This document shows positions 25,475 to 33,282 of a stretch of 64,000 nt of DNA, piece by piece. The notes under the pieces are model-generated. The model was given only the letters and a program-made list of their open reading frames with translations. It did not search any database and had not been told where the DNA came from. The translations under genes were made by a program, and so were the position numbers. The stretch is from a virus, in the IMG/VR virus record IMGVR_UViG_3300025646_000012, positions 56,964-120,963 of that record; one strand, 5' to 3'. The first letter of the stretch is position 1; each line of letters opens with the position of its first letter.

Positions 25475-26191
25475 ATGTCTAAAGTATTAGTGTGTCAGTG
25501 TTATATTATACCAGACAATTATAATTCTAATCATTATGAATATTCTTTTGAAAGTGTAAAAAGATATTGTGATAAATTTGGTTTTGATTACCATAATGAA
25601 TTATATGAATCTAAAAATTATAAACCTTTTGCTTTAAATAACTTTTATTTTGAAAGATATAAATTTGTTGAAAAACTAGAAGAATATGATCACGTACTTT
25701 ATTTAGATAGTGATATTATAGTAAATAATTTTAATAAAAATATAATTGATGAATATAAGGATAAATTGGGGCTAGGTGTAAATTATTCAATAGTAAATGA
25801 TTATCTTGAAATAGATTCTTATAAATTTAATAGGCCACTAAATTCAGGTGTTCTTTTATTTAATAGGAAAACCAATAATCATATGTTCCCTTTGCATAAA
25901 TGGCCGAATACTTTTTATGATAAAACTCCTTGGTATAAATCATTAGATCAATATTCTCATCTTACTTATAGATGGCATAATAAATATCATCTTATTGATG
26001 ATGAACCTATGTTGGCAAGACTAATACCTATTATGCAAATACCAAGTTTTCATATAGATTATGAATGGAATACTTTTGCTACAAATAGAGATTTACATTC
26101 TTTAAAAAATTCATACTTTTTACATTACGGTATGAGTGAAGGTAAAAAACAACTTATTAAAAATCATTACAATTTAATTATGGAGCAATAA
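25475..26191 (+). CDS. GT-A glycosyltransferase-like protein, tandem copy 2
   Basis: 238 residues. HVLYLDSDIIVNNF gives the DxD motif and NSGVLLFNRKT the following strand. It is a paralogue of the previous gene and ends in nearly the same way (KNHYNLIMEQ). The 3' ends share a 19-base identical DNA stretch (25449-25467 and 26165-26183), pointing to tandem duplication. Confidence 0.75.
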   Translation: MSKVLVCQCYIIPDNYNSNHYEYSFESVKRYCDKFGFDYHNELYESKNYKPFALNNFYFERYKFVEKLEEYDHVLYLDSDIIVNNFNKNIIDEYKDKLGLGVNYSIVNDYLEIDSYKFNRPLNSGVLLFNRKTNNHMFPLHKWPNTFYDKTPWYKSLDQYSHLTYRWHNKYHLIDDEPMLARLIPIMQIPSFHIDYEWNTFATNRDLHSLKNSYFLHYGMSEGKKQLIKNHYNLIMEQ

Positions 26192-26192
26192 A

Positions 26193-26435
26193 ATGGCTAA
26201 AGGTAAAAAATCCAGCGGTAAAAACTACACATCAAAGGCTGAGCGTAAAAGTTCAATTAGTACAAAAATTAAAGATCCCGCGCTTACATTGCTTCGTAAA
26301 ATGGATGCACTCAGTAAAGGCAAGGATGTTTGGTTTACTATTGATAATCCAAATAAGAATGAAACTAATAAGCGGAAGATTCGTGTGAAACGTAGCGGTC
26401 GTGAATGGCTTAAGAGATTGGAAGGTAAAGTATAA
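26193..26435 (+). CDS. Small basic conserved protein
   Basis: 80 residues, strongly basic (KGKKSSGKN at the start, NKRKIRVKRSGREWLKRL at the end). DVWFTIDNPNKNETNKR sits before the last basic run. Charge suggests nucleic-acid binding. I recall similar proteins in cyanophages. TAATG overlap couples it to thyX. Confidence 0.75.
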   Translation: MAKGKKSSGKNYTSKAERKSSISTKIKDPALTLLRKMDALSKGKDVWFTIDNPNKNETNKRKIRVKRSGREWLKRLEGKV

Positions 26436-27100
26436 TGAAAGCTCGTCTAGTTGGATATACACAACCCGCAGAAGAATTTGAGGATGATTTTAGCAATGTC
26501 CAAGATCTCATCGCGTATTGCGCCCGTGTCTCCAATCCATCGAACCAACTTAACACGGAGACAGGTGAGAAACTCATTCGATACCTCGTTAAACACAAGC
26601 ACTGGTCTCCACTCGAGATGGCAAGCGCAACGATCGAAGTCGAAACGACCAGAGACATCGCAAGGCAATTCCTTCGCCATCGGTCTTTTAGTTTTCAAGA
26701 GTTTAGCCAGCGTTATGCTGATCCTACTTCTGATCTCGATTTTGTTCTGAGAGAAGCTCGTCTACAAGATCAAAAGAATCGTCAGAACTCAATTGAAACT
26801 GATGATCGCGAATTAAAAATGTATTGGGAAATTAAGCAGCAAATGGTTATTAATGCTGCTAAGGAAGCTTACAAGTGGGCCATAGATAATGGTATTGCTA
26901 AAGAACAAGCACGAGTAATTCTTCCAGAAGGTAATACGCTTTCAAGACTCTATGTGAATGGAACTCTTCGTTCATGGGTTCATTATATTGAGCTGCGCTC
27001 TGGTAACGGAACGCAAAAAGAACACATTGATCTGGCTCGAGCATGTGCTGAAGCCATTACAAAGATTTTTCCGATGATTGAGGAATTTGTACATGACTGA
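26435..27100 (+). CDS. thyX: Flavin-dependent thymidylate synthase ThyX
   Basis: Makes dTMP from dUMP using FAD, NADPH and methylene-tetrahydrofolate. The signature RHRSFSFQEFSQRY (residues 81-94) fits RHRxxSxxxxSxRY exactly, and the C-terminal RSWVHYIELRSGNGTQKE helix is present. At 221 residues it is complete. It is less AT-rich than its neighbours. It overlaps the next oxygenase by 8 bases. Confidence 0.96.
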   Translation: MKARLVGYTQPAEEFEDDFSNVQDLIAYCARVSNPSNQLNTETGEKLIRYLVKHKHWSPLEMASATIEVETTRDIARQFLRHRSFSFQEFSQRYADPTSDLDFVLREARLQDQKNRQNSIETDDRELKMYWEIKQQMVINAAKEAYKWAIDNGIAKEQARVILPEGNTLSRLYVNGTLRSWVHYIELRSGNGTQKEHIDLARACAEAITKIFPMIEEFVHD

Positions 27101-27770
27101 AGTAGTTATTCGTAATAAAAATCTTTTAAATAAATTAAATGCATTTGTTGATGAATTTTTTTCAATTGATGGATATAACAATAATTCTTATCATACCTAT
27201 GATGGGGAAAAAGCATTAACTGATCCTGAATACTATTGTGACCGAGAATGGCTTGATCAGATGTTGTTAAATTGGAAAACTCATAGTGGATTTCCTGAGC
27301 AACATTTTTCACAACCAATTTCACGTATGGCTACAGCAAATCCTGAAAAGTTTTTAGGATTACGGAATAAAGTAAGACAAGATTTTACTACAGAAATTGG
27401 TGCTACACACGCAGCACTTTCAAATTATTATCCACCTAAGGGTTTTGTAGGTTGGCATACAAATTGGAATGCCAATTGTTATCAGATTCTTTTTACTTGG
27501 TCTAAAACAGGTAATGGTTACTTTAAATATTATGATAAACAAAATAATAAAATTGTAACTATTCAAGATGTACCAGGATGGCAATGCCGACATTTTTATT
27601 TTGGTCGTAAGGATGAACCAGAGCACCATTGTTGGCATGCTGCATATGCAGGAGAGGATCGTATTACACTAGCATATAAGTTTGCAAATAATAGTCTTAA
27701 AGATCCAATGGATGTAAATGCACGGATGCTAAGAGACCAGTTAATTGAGGAAATTGAATCGGAGGAATAA
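27093..27770 (+). CDS. 2OG-Fe(II) oxygenase-like protein with HxN instead of HxD
   Basis: 225 residues from the ATG inside the thyX end. GWHTNWNANCYQILFTW (H122-T-N124) sits where the HxD is expected, with HHCWHAAYAGEDRITLAYKF giving the distal H182 and R190. The order and spacing fit a 2OG oxygenase jelly roll, but the acidic ligand is Asn. Either another residue binds iron or the chemistry differs (halogenase-like enzymes also lack the acid, though with Ala or Gly). Coupling to ThyX hints at pyrimidine or DNA modification; this is inference. Confidence 0.65.
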   Translation: MTEVVIRNKNLLNKLNAFVDEFFSIDGYNNNSYHTYDGEKALTDPEYYCDREWLDQMLLNWKTHSGFPEQHFSQPISRMATANPEKFLGLRNKVRQDFTTEIGATHAALSNYYPPKGFVGWHTNWNANCYQILFTWSKTGNGYFKYYDKQNNKIVTIQDVPGWQCRHFYFGRKDEPEHHCWHAAYAGEDRITLAYKFANNSLKDPMDVNARMLRDQLIEEIESEE

Positions 27771-27772
27771 AC

Positions 27773-27988
27773 ATGGGTAAAAAGATATCTACATACTATT
27801 CTGATTTTGGAAAGGGTTATTGTGAACTTCATGTAGATTATAAACAAGAAATGTTTTATCTTAAATATTTTGACAACAACGGTAAACAATTTTTTGTAGA
27901 AGATTTTCCTAATAAATCCATGCGATATGTAGAAGATGCAGCAGAGAACTGGGCACTTGGTATTAAGAAACTCGAGGATATAGAATAA
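27773..27988 (+). CDS. Small hypothetical protein (71 aa)
   Basis: GGAGGAATAAAC gives a strong ribosome site 2 bases after the oxygenase stop. The sequence DFGKGYCELHVDYKQEMFYLKYF...YVEDAAENWALGI suggests two strands and a helix. I recall similar proteins in marine phages as conserved hypotheticals. No motif. Confidence 0.7.
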   Translation: MGKKISTYYSDFGKGYCELHVDYKQEMFYLKYFDNNGKQFFVEDFPNKSMRYVEDAAENWALGIKKLEDIE

Positions 27989-27998
27989 TCTAAATATA

Positions 27999-28331
27999 AT
28001 GTCGATGTATGATAAGCTTCGAAGAGATATAAGAATTAGTAAAGGGTACACTGATAGTAATCCTTGGGTACCAGATTGGGCATCAGGAGAAAGTTCAATG
28101 TTTACAATTGAAATGGAGGATGATGAATCCTTAATTACCATTTTGGATGATACAGGAGAATTGGATGACGTTTCAATTCTCCTGTATGATGATTATTGTC
28201 ATATTCGACAGTGGAATGAAAAAAAACAATTTTGGGAAATAGTTACTCTTACATCTACAATGTATCTTGAACTTATGAAAGCTTGGAATCTACCACAAGG
28301 AACTTATAAAATTGTTAAAACAGATGGATAG
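27999..28331 (+). CDS. Hypothetical acidic protein (110 aa)
   Basis: MYDKLRRDIRISKGYTDSNPWVPDW at the start, followed by an acidic strand-rich middle (FTIEMEDDESLITILDD). Soluble, no motif recognised. It overlaps the next oxygenase gene by 8 bases. The DNA composition is like the other accessory genes. Confidence 0.68.
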   Translation: MSMYDKLRRDIRISKGYTDSNPWVPDWASGESSMFTIEMEDDESLITILDDTGELDDVSILLYDDYCHIRQWNEKKQFWEIVTLTSTMYLELMKAWNLPQGTYKIVKTDG

Positions 28332-28821
28332 CGATTTTTTCTATAAAGTAAAAATAAAAGAACATGAATTTATTAAGGAATGGTTTCTTAGTGAATATGA
28401 TGATTATATAAAACAACTTCCTATGAAACCTTCCAAAACTGATTATCAATTAAATATTAAAAGAAAATCGCCTTATTCAGATGAATGGAATCGTCTCATT
28501 CGACCTTACATAAAAGATTTTTGTAAAATTTTTGGAGTTGAAAATTATAAACTCCAATCATGGTTTGCACAGTATGATACAAATGTAGATCACCATTGGC
28601 ATATCCATTCTGGATCACATTTCGGTGTAGTGTATTATATGGAATTACCTTATAATGAAAATAGTACAGAATTTTGGAAAAAAAATTTTCCCGCGGATGA
28701 AGGTGAAATGGTTTTCTTTCCTTCATGGTGGATTCATAGATCCACCCCCAATCTATACGATAAAAGAAAAACAGTAATTGCAGGTAATTTAACTTTTAAA
28801 AATCATGCTTTTCTTCCATGA
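28324..28821 (+). CDS. 2OG-Fe(II) oxygenase-like protein
   Basis: 165 residues from the ATG at 28324. HHWHIHSGSHFGVVYYMELP (iron-binding His around 93-95), FFPSWWIHRSTPN (H138) and RKTVIAGNLTF (R148 for 2OG) match the short prolyl-hydroxylase-like oxygenases annotated in cyanophages. Substrate unknown. It directly precedes and overlaps the second radical SAM gene by 17 bases, so both may work on the same molecule. Confidence 0.75.
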   Translation: MDSDFFYKVKIKEHEFIKEWFLSEYDDYIKQLPMKPSKTDYQLNIKRKSPYSDEWNRLIRPYIKDFCKIFGVENYKLQSWFAQYDTNVDHHWHIHSGSHFGVVYYMELPYNENSTEFWKKNFPADEGEMVFFPSWWIHRSTPNLYDKRKTVIAGNLTFKNHAFLP

Positions 28822-29578
28822 AATAAAACAAATAGAGATTAATCCGACAGAATTATGCAATCTTCAATGTGTATTTTGTCCTAGATCACTATCATATCCT
28901 AATTTAAATGAACATATGTCCCTTGATGTTGCAAAAGAAATCAGGGATCAAATGGTATCAGCTAAATTTTCTGGAGTATTATCAATAACTGGTAGAGGTG
29001 AACCTACATTACACCCACAGTTTGAAGAATATGTTTCCATATTTGTAGGTTACAATTGGAAATTAAAAATGCATACTAATGGTAAAAGATTTAAGCAATA
29101 TGAATCTTTTATTTTAAAGCATTTTCATGATATTCATTATAATTGCTATGATTGTAATCCACAGGATATTTATGATAAGTATGGATATTATAAAAATATA
29201 AAGATTATAGCTAAAGATTTAAATGAATGGTTTCCGAATGCTACAAATAGAGCAGGATCATTTCCTACCAATAAATATCCAGAAGATGAACGATGTGATG
29301 TAATATTCCATAAAATGTTTATTGACATTGATGGAACATATAGATTATGTTGTGAAGATTGGAAAGAAAAAATATCTCTTGGTAATATCTACGAACAAAG
29401 TATAGTAGATTATATTGAAGATAATGAACAATTACACAAATATCGTAAAAGATTAGTCAATGGTAACAGAGATTTATTACCTTGTATTTCTTGTAACTAT
29501 AATATAAGTTGTGACAAATATAATAGAAAACAAGATTTACAAAAATATTCAAAATTAGTAGAAATAAGGGACCTATAA
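28805..29578 (+). CDS. Radical SAM protein, paralogue of the 5330 gene
   Basis: 257 residues. CxxxCxxC at C18, C22, C25 (LCNLQCVFCPRS), GRGEPTLHPQF, and C-terminal LCCEDW plus CISCNYNISC repeat the pattern of the 5330-6154 protein, so the two are duplicates 23 kb apart. Start overlaps the oxygenase. The stop codon sits in the loop of the terminator at 29564-29594. Confidence 0.85.
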   Translation: MLFFHEIKQIEINPTELCNLQCVFCPRSLSYPNLNEHMSLDVAKEIRDQMVSAKFSGVLSITGRGEPTLHPQFEEYVSIFVGYNWKLKMHTNGKRFKQYESFILKHFHDIHYNCYDCNPQDIYDKYGYYKNIKIIAKDLNEWFPNATNRAGSFPTNKYPEDERCDVIFHKMFIDIDGTYRLCCEDWKEKISLGNIYEQSIVDYIEDNEQLHKYRKRLVNGNRDLLPCISCNYNISCDKYNRKQDLQKYSKLVEIRDL

Positions 29579-29594
29579 CGGTCCCTTATTTTTT
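29564..29594 (+). terminator. Rho-independent terminator ending the replication block
   Basis: A 10-bp perfect stem (29564-29573 with 29580-29589), 6-base loop TATAAC that holds the TAA stop, then a T run. It separates the + operon from the convergent EF-hand gene. Confidence 0.9.
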
Positions 29595-29599
29595 AAATA

Positions 29600-29935
29600 T
29601 TATTCAGATGAATTTCTCTTATTAAGAGCATCAGCACCAAAGAATGCAGAAACTAGAACTGCAATTGATGCAAAATAAGTTGGAGCAATATCAGCAATAA
29701 GTTGTGCTGCAGTATCCAAACCTAATAAAGATGTAACAGCAATACCAATTGGATAAATCAATAAACCTATTAAAGCAAACCATGCCATCTTACGAATGGC
29801 ATCTCTTTGAGCGTCTTTATCTTCTAAAGCTTTTCTTTTAAACTCTAAATGCATCGCCATCTCTTCTTTTGAGATGTGACCGTCACCATTTAGGTCGATA
29901 CCTTCGACCGCTTCTTCATCTATAGTTTTTACCAT
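29600..29935 (-). CDS. EF-hand membrane protein
   Basis: 111 residues. The N-terminal calcium loop DLNGDGHISKEE (residues 14-25) is a canonical EF-hand with D14, N16, D18, S22, E25. Two hydrophobic segments follow (about 50-71 and 85-102), with charged ends. It could be a calcium-sensing membrane protein; a holin-like role is possible from size and topology but unproven. RBS TAGGAGAATT. It is the only - strand gene between two + strand blocks. Confidence 0.78.
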   Translation of the reverse strand: MVKTIDEEAVEGIDLNGDGHISKEEMAMHLEFKRKALEDKDAQRDAIRKMAWFALIGLLIYPIGIAVTSLLGLDTAAQLIADIAPTYFASIAVLVSAFFGADALNKRNSSE

Positions 29936-29999
29936 AATTCTCTCCTATACTGAACTTAACAAAGTCATTATATAGGAATCACTTAACTCAGAGTATATA

Positions 30000-30007
30000 T
30001 ATAAATA
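30000..30007 (+). promoter_or_regulatory. T4-type late promoter
   Basis: An exact TATAAATA about 65 bases before the first gene of the secreted-protein cassette. It is the expected gp55 target and marks the following genes as late. Confidence 0.75.
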
Positions 30008-30071
30008 GTAAAACGACTCGAATATTCTTTATATTATGCAATTAAAATTCTATAGTATAAAGGTATATTAT

Positions 30072-30647
30072 ATGCTAAGATCTATTATTATTCTTATAGC
30101 ATTATTTGTTTCCACAGCAGTATACGCACAAAACACTCCAGAATGCCCTGCAGGGTTTATATGTACTGAATCAAATACTAATAGTAATGTTAATACTACT
30201 GGTAATATGGAAACAACAGTGAATTCTCCCCCACCATCTGCAATTGCTCCTAATATTAATACATCAAACTCTGATATTTGTACCGTTGGTGTTTCTGGTG
30301 CCGTACAAACACAAATTTTAGGTTTGGCAGCAGGAGCTACAGTTCGTGATATGAACTGTGAAAGATTAAAATTAGCAAAGACTATGTTTGACATGGGTAT
30401 GAAAGTTGCTGCCGTTTCTGTTATGTGTCAGGATGAAAGAATCTTCCAGGCTATGATTGATGCTGGAACACCTTGTCCATATGAAGGTTTAATTGGTTCA
30501 CAAGCAAGAGATGCATGGGAAGCAGATCCAGATAGAATACCTGGCTCTGAAAGTAATCAAAGATTGGATTTAGAACTTGACGATACTCAAAAGAAGTGGC
30601 TTGGTGGTGGCGCTGTTGGCAGCCTCCTCCTCTTATTGCTACTCTGA
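30072..30647 (+). CDS. Secreted late protein 1, hydrophobic C-terminal tail
   Basis: 191 residues from the ATG at 30072 (AAAGG upstream). Signal peptide LRSIIILIALFVSTAVYA with cleavage before QNTPE. A Thr/Asn-rich stretch follows, then a conserved-looking Cys-containing domain (DICTVGVSGAVQTQ, MNCERLKLAKTMFDMGMKVAAVSVMC, GTPCPYEGLIG). It ends GGGAVGSLLLLLLL, a tail that may insert in a membrane. I recall similar proteins in marine T4-like phages without known role. The last 71 bases also encode the signal peptide of the next gene. Confidence 0.8.
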   Translation: MLRSIIILIALFVSTAVYAQNTPECPAGFICTESNTNSNVNTTGNMETTVNSPPPSAIAPNINTSNSDICTVGVSGAVQTQILGLAAGATVRDMNCERLKLAKTMFDMGMKVAAVSVMCQDERIFQAMIDAGTPCPYEGLIGSQARDAWEADPDRIPGSESNQRLDLELDDTQKKWLGGGAVGSLLLLLLL

Positions 30648-31488
30648 AGTTATAAACGGATTAAGTAATAATGCTGCTCAAAATGGCTTGAGTTGGCAAA
30701 TGACTCCTTTATTACCACCGGAAACAGGATTAACGGTTGGTGGTGTATTTTATCGTTATACAATTGAAAAGGATCCCACCACAGATTCACAGGTCCATAT
30801 TCAAAATCAAGATGCAATAAATGGTGGGCTATTATATCGTAATACAGATGATTGGTCTGGTCTTCCTGGTAATACCATTATTAATAGATTTAACTTACCG
30901 GATATACCATTAGAATATTTTGGTACCGGATCTATTGAAGTTGAAGGCGATGGAGTTATAAAGGATCCAGTAATAATTTATTCATATACTTATGATACGT
31001 GCGATAATCCTATATCAGATCCATCTTGCCCTGGTTATTCTTTAGCAATGTATCAATATTTACTTGATAACGGTTTATTGAACGAAGCATCAATATGGAA
31101 TCCTCTTGATGATGAATTTGTACAAGCAGCCCTAAATAGAAATGTTGATCGAGATGATGAAGAAAGTGATGATACAGAAAAAAAGGACGAAGATGAAGAT
31201 GAAGAAATTGATTTACAAGAGGCATTAGCTGCTGCTGATAATGCAATTGCAATTGGAGAAGGTGCTGTGGATTTGGCATCATTAGCAGCAACTGCAAATA
31301 TGAATCAATTTAATGCATATTTACAAATGATCATTCCTGGTGGAGTATATAATGATAGATTACAATTTGAACCTAAGGAAATACCAGAGAATAGACAGGC
31401 ATTGAGAGTAGGACTTGCTCAGCAATTATTACATGAACAAATGGTTGACTCTCAATATCAACTTGGTTATGCTAATACCAATGACTAA
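30577..31488 (+). CDS. Secreted late protein 2 (303 aa), TTG start
   Basis: The only start that gives a proper signal peptide is TTG at 30577: TILKRSGLVVALLAASSSYC with cleavage near YS/EV. The mature part is rich in Asn, Asp, Gly and Thr (strand-like), has a Cys pair (YDTCDNPISDPSCPG), a highly acidic run near residue 190-215 (DRDDEESDDTEKKDEDEDEE), and an Ala-rich helix after it. It could be a surface, pore or adhesion protein. Function unknown. Confidence 0.75.
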   Translation: MTILKRSGLVVALLAASSSYCYSEVINGLSNNAAQNGLSWQMTPLLPPETGLTVGGVFYRYTIEKDPTTDSQVHIQNQDAINGGLLYRNTDDWSGLPGNTIINRFNLPDIPLEYFGTGSIEVEGDGVIKDPVIIYSYTYDTCDNPISDPSCPGYSLAMYQYLLDNGLLNEASIWNPLDDEFVQAALNRNVDRDDEESDDTEKKDEDEDEEIDLQEALAAADNAIAIGEGAVDLASLAATANMNQFNAYLQMIIPGGVYNDRLQFEPKEIPENRQALRVGLAQQLLHEQMVDSQYQLGYANTND

Positions 31489-31509
31489 TAACATTTTGGA
31501 GAAAAAGAA

Positions 31510-32010
31510 ATGTTTAAACCAATAACTTTTGCACTAGCACTTATTCTAACAAGTACTACTGCATACGCAACAACAACACCAATCGTAGGTACTGTGCAAT
31601 CTAAATGTACGATTGTCACTACCAGAACTGGTGTTTATGCACAACCAACCCCAGATGAATTAACTACGGCTGCTGCTGACGGAGGTAGAACTCCCATTAT
31701 ACGTGTCGATGTGTCACTTGCAAATTACTATACTGCAAAATTCTATACACCAACTGAGTTTTCATCGAGCCCAAGTTTAACCGATACGGTTACATGGACT
31801 GGTTCGGTATCAGTATCATCAGTATCAGCACCAGGAATGTCTGACTATGATACAAATAAAATTACATATAATAACGTATCTGAATATGATCTTCACACAG
31901 CAGGTTCAACTTGGTTTGAAATAGAATCATCAGCAACATATGGTGTTGATAAATCATTTCCTGGTGGTAACTATACTGCCGTTGTAACAGCAGAATGTAT
32001 TGCCAATTAA
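31510..32010 (+). CDS. Secreted late protein 3, pilin/spore-coat-U-like strand protein
   Basis: 166 residues. Signal peptide FKPITFALALILTSTTAYA. The mature start TTPIVGTVQSKCTIV, a Cys near both ends (SKCTI and AECIAN), and all-beta Ser/Thr-rich middle resemble secreted chaperone-usher-type subunits (spore coat U-like). That is a shape argument only. RBS TGGAGAAAAAG. Confidence 0.75.
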   Translation: MFKPITFALALILTSTTAYATTTPIVGTVQSKCTIVTTRTGVYAQPTPDELTTAAADGGRTPIIRVDVSLANYYTAKFYTPTEFSSSPSLTDTVTWTGSVSVSSVSAPGMSDYDTNKITYNNVSEYDLHTAGSTWFEIESSATYGVDKSFPGGNYTAVVTAECIAN

Positions 32011-32019
32011 GGAAAACTG

Positions 32020-32394
32020 ATGAAACATATTATTAGTGCTTTGATATTTGGGTTAGCTTGTGGGTCGGTATCGGCTCACGAGCTAACACCTACCTACCCA
32101 GAATTTCGTCCATCTTTTATGGATGGCATATCTGTAACATCTTTGGAATTATATAACGCCAGAGAAGAAATAGAATTTTATAGAATTAGTGTATATACAG
32201 AAAATTGGAATAGAATACCTTTTGCTACAAAAAATTCTACAATTAGGATTTTACATAATCAAAGACAAATATTTGATGTTTACATTAAAGATAGTGATTT
32301 AGATAAAGTCGAATATATTTGCACCGATTCACGTAATTTACAAAATGGTGATAGTACTACAATTACATCTAGAGTTTGTTCAAGAGTAAGATGA
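32020..32394 (+). CDS. Secreted late protein 4, possible periplasmic chaperone-like
   Basis: 124 residues. Signal peptide KHIISALIFGLACGSVSA before HELTPTYPEF. The following DGISVTSLELYNAREEIEFYRISVYTENW looks like an Ig-type strand array, as in pilus chaperones, with a Cys pair near the end (EYICTDSRN, RVCSRVR). Placed next to a strand-rich subunit-like protein this would fit a chaperone/subunit pair, but this is inference. Confidence 0.72.
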   Translation: MKHIISALIFGLACGSVSAHELTPTYPEFRPSFMDGISVTSLELYNAREEIEFYRISVYTENWNRIPFATKNSTIRILHNQRQIFDVYIKDSDLDKVEYICTDSRNLQNGDSTTITSRVCSRVR

Positions 32395-32402
32395 GATGAG
32401 TT

Positions 32403-32813
32403 ATGAAATTATTATATGCAATACCATTTATATTTGTTGGTAGTATAGCGTTTGCACAAAGTAATACTTTAGGATTAGCATTACCAAGTGCTCCACAAAA
32501 CTATCAAAGTGATAGTGTTAGATCTGGTGATCTTGATTGCTCTAATGCAATTGGTGCGGCTACAAATTTGGAATTTGGTGTGACTGGATTAATTGATAAT
32601 GGACAATATGATTCATTTAATAATTATATAAACGGACCATCGGTAGGAAGTGTTGGTGTATATGCTAGAATTACCATACCTATTGGCGGACCAAAAGAAA
32701 GAGTAAATTGTAATGATCTTTATGAGCTGGAACTTCAGCGCAAGCGACTTGAAATAATGAGACTTGAAGCAGAACTACAACAACTAAGAGAATTGCAATT
32801 CACAACAGAATAG
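32403..32813 (+). CDS. Secreted late protein 5 with C-terminal coiled coil
   Basis: 136 residues. Signal peptide KLLYAIPFIFVGSIAFA before QSNTLGL. The middle GSVGVYARITIPIGG is strand-like. The C-terminal YELELQRKRLEIMRLEAEL is a clear coiled coil. Members of the cassette seem designed for the envelope of the host. Function unknown. Confidence 0.75.
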   Translation: MKLLYAIPFIFVGSIAFAQSNTLGLALPSAPQNYQSDSVRSGDLDCSNAIGAATNLEFGVTGLIDNGQYDSFNNYINGPSVGSVGVYARITIPIGGPKERVNCNDLYELELQRKRLEIMRLEAELQQLRELQFTTE

Positions 32814-32820
32814 GTAAAAA

Positions 32821-33282
32821 ATGCCATACGAGTATAATTGTACGATTAAAAGAATAGTTGACGGTGACACAGTTGACGTTGACATTGATTTAGGATTTAA
32901 TATTATTCTTTCAGGAGAAAGAGTTCGTATCATGGGTATTGATACCCCTGAATCAAGAACATCAGATCCAGTAGAAAAAATATTTGGTTTAGCAAGTAAG
33001 AAAAGATTACAAGAACTTCTAGGTGAAACCGCTATCCTTAAAACCGAAATAAGTCCAGACGGTGAGGATATGAAAGGCAAATTCGGTCGTATCCTTGGTG
33101 ACTTCTTAACACCAGATGGACAGAGAGTAACTGAGATACTTATCAATGAAGGTCATGCTGTTCGTTATCACGGACAGAATAAAGCTGATGTACAAATAGC
33201 ACATATGGCAAATCGGAATCTTCTTATGGAAAATGGCACTGTTGATAAAGCCGATGTGCAGAAAGCACAGGAAGAAAAATAA
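32821..33282 (+). CDS. Thermonuclease-like (SNase family) nuclease
   Basis: 153 residues. VDGDTVDVDIDLGF, RVRIMGIDTPESR (catalytic Arg and metal Asp), GRILGDF and INEGHAVRYHGQ follow the staphylococcal nuclease order. There is no signal peptide, so it acts inside the cell. A role in host DNA breakdown or competitor exclusion is possible. It lies inside the late cassette, 7 bases after the previous gene. Confidence 0.88.
   Translation: MPYEYNCTIKRIVDGDTVDVDIDLGFNIILSGERVRIMGIDTPESRTSDPVEKIFGLASKKRLQELLGETAILKTEISPDGEDMKGKFGRILGDFLTPDGQRVTEILINEGHAVRYHGQNKADVQIAHMANRNLLMENGTVDKADVQKAQEEK

Noticed and set aside
27596-28141. 181-residue open frame on the - strand
   Set aside because: Antisense to the oxygenase and two following small genes that have ribosome sites and overlaps; the translation is low in complexity and has no motif.
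30072-32813. Curli export genes (CsgG/CsgF/CsgE)
   Set aside because: The signal-peptide proteins lack recognisable CsgG or CsgF motifs; only the general idea of an export cassette is kept.
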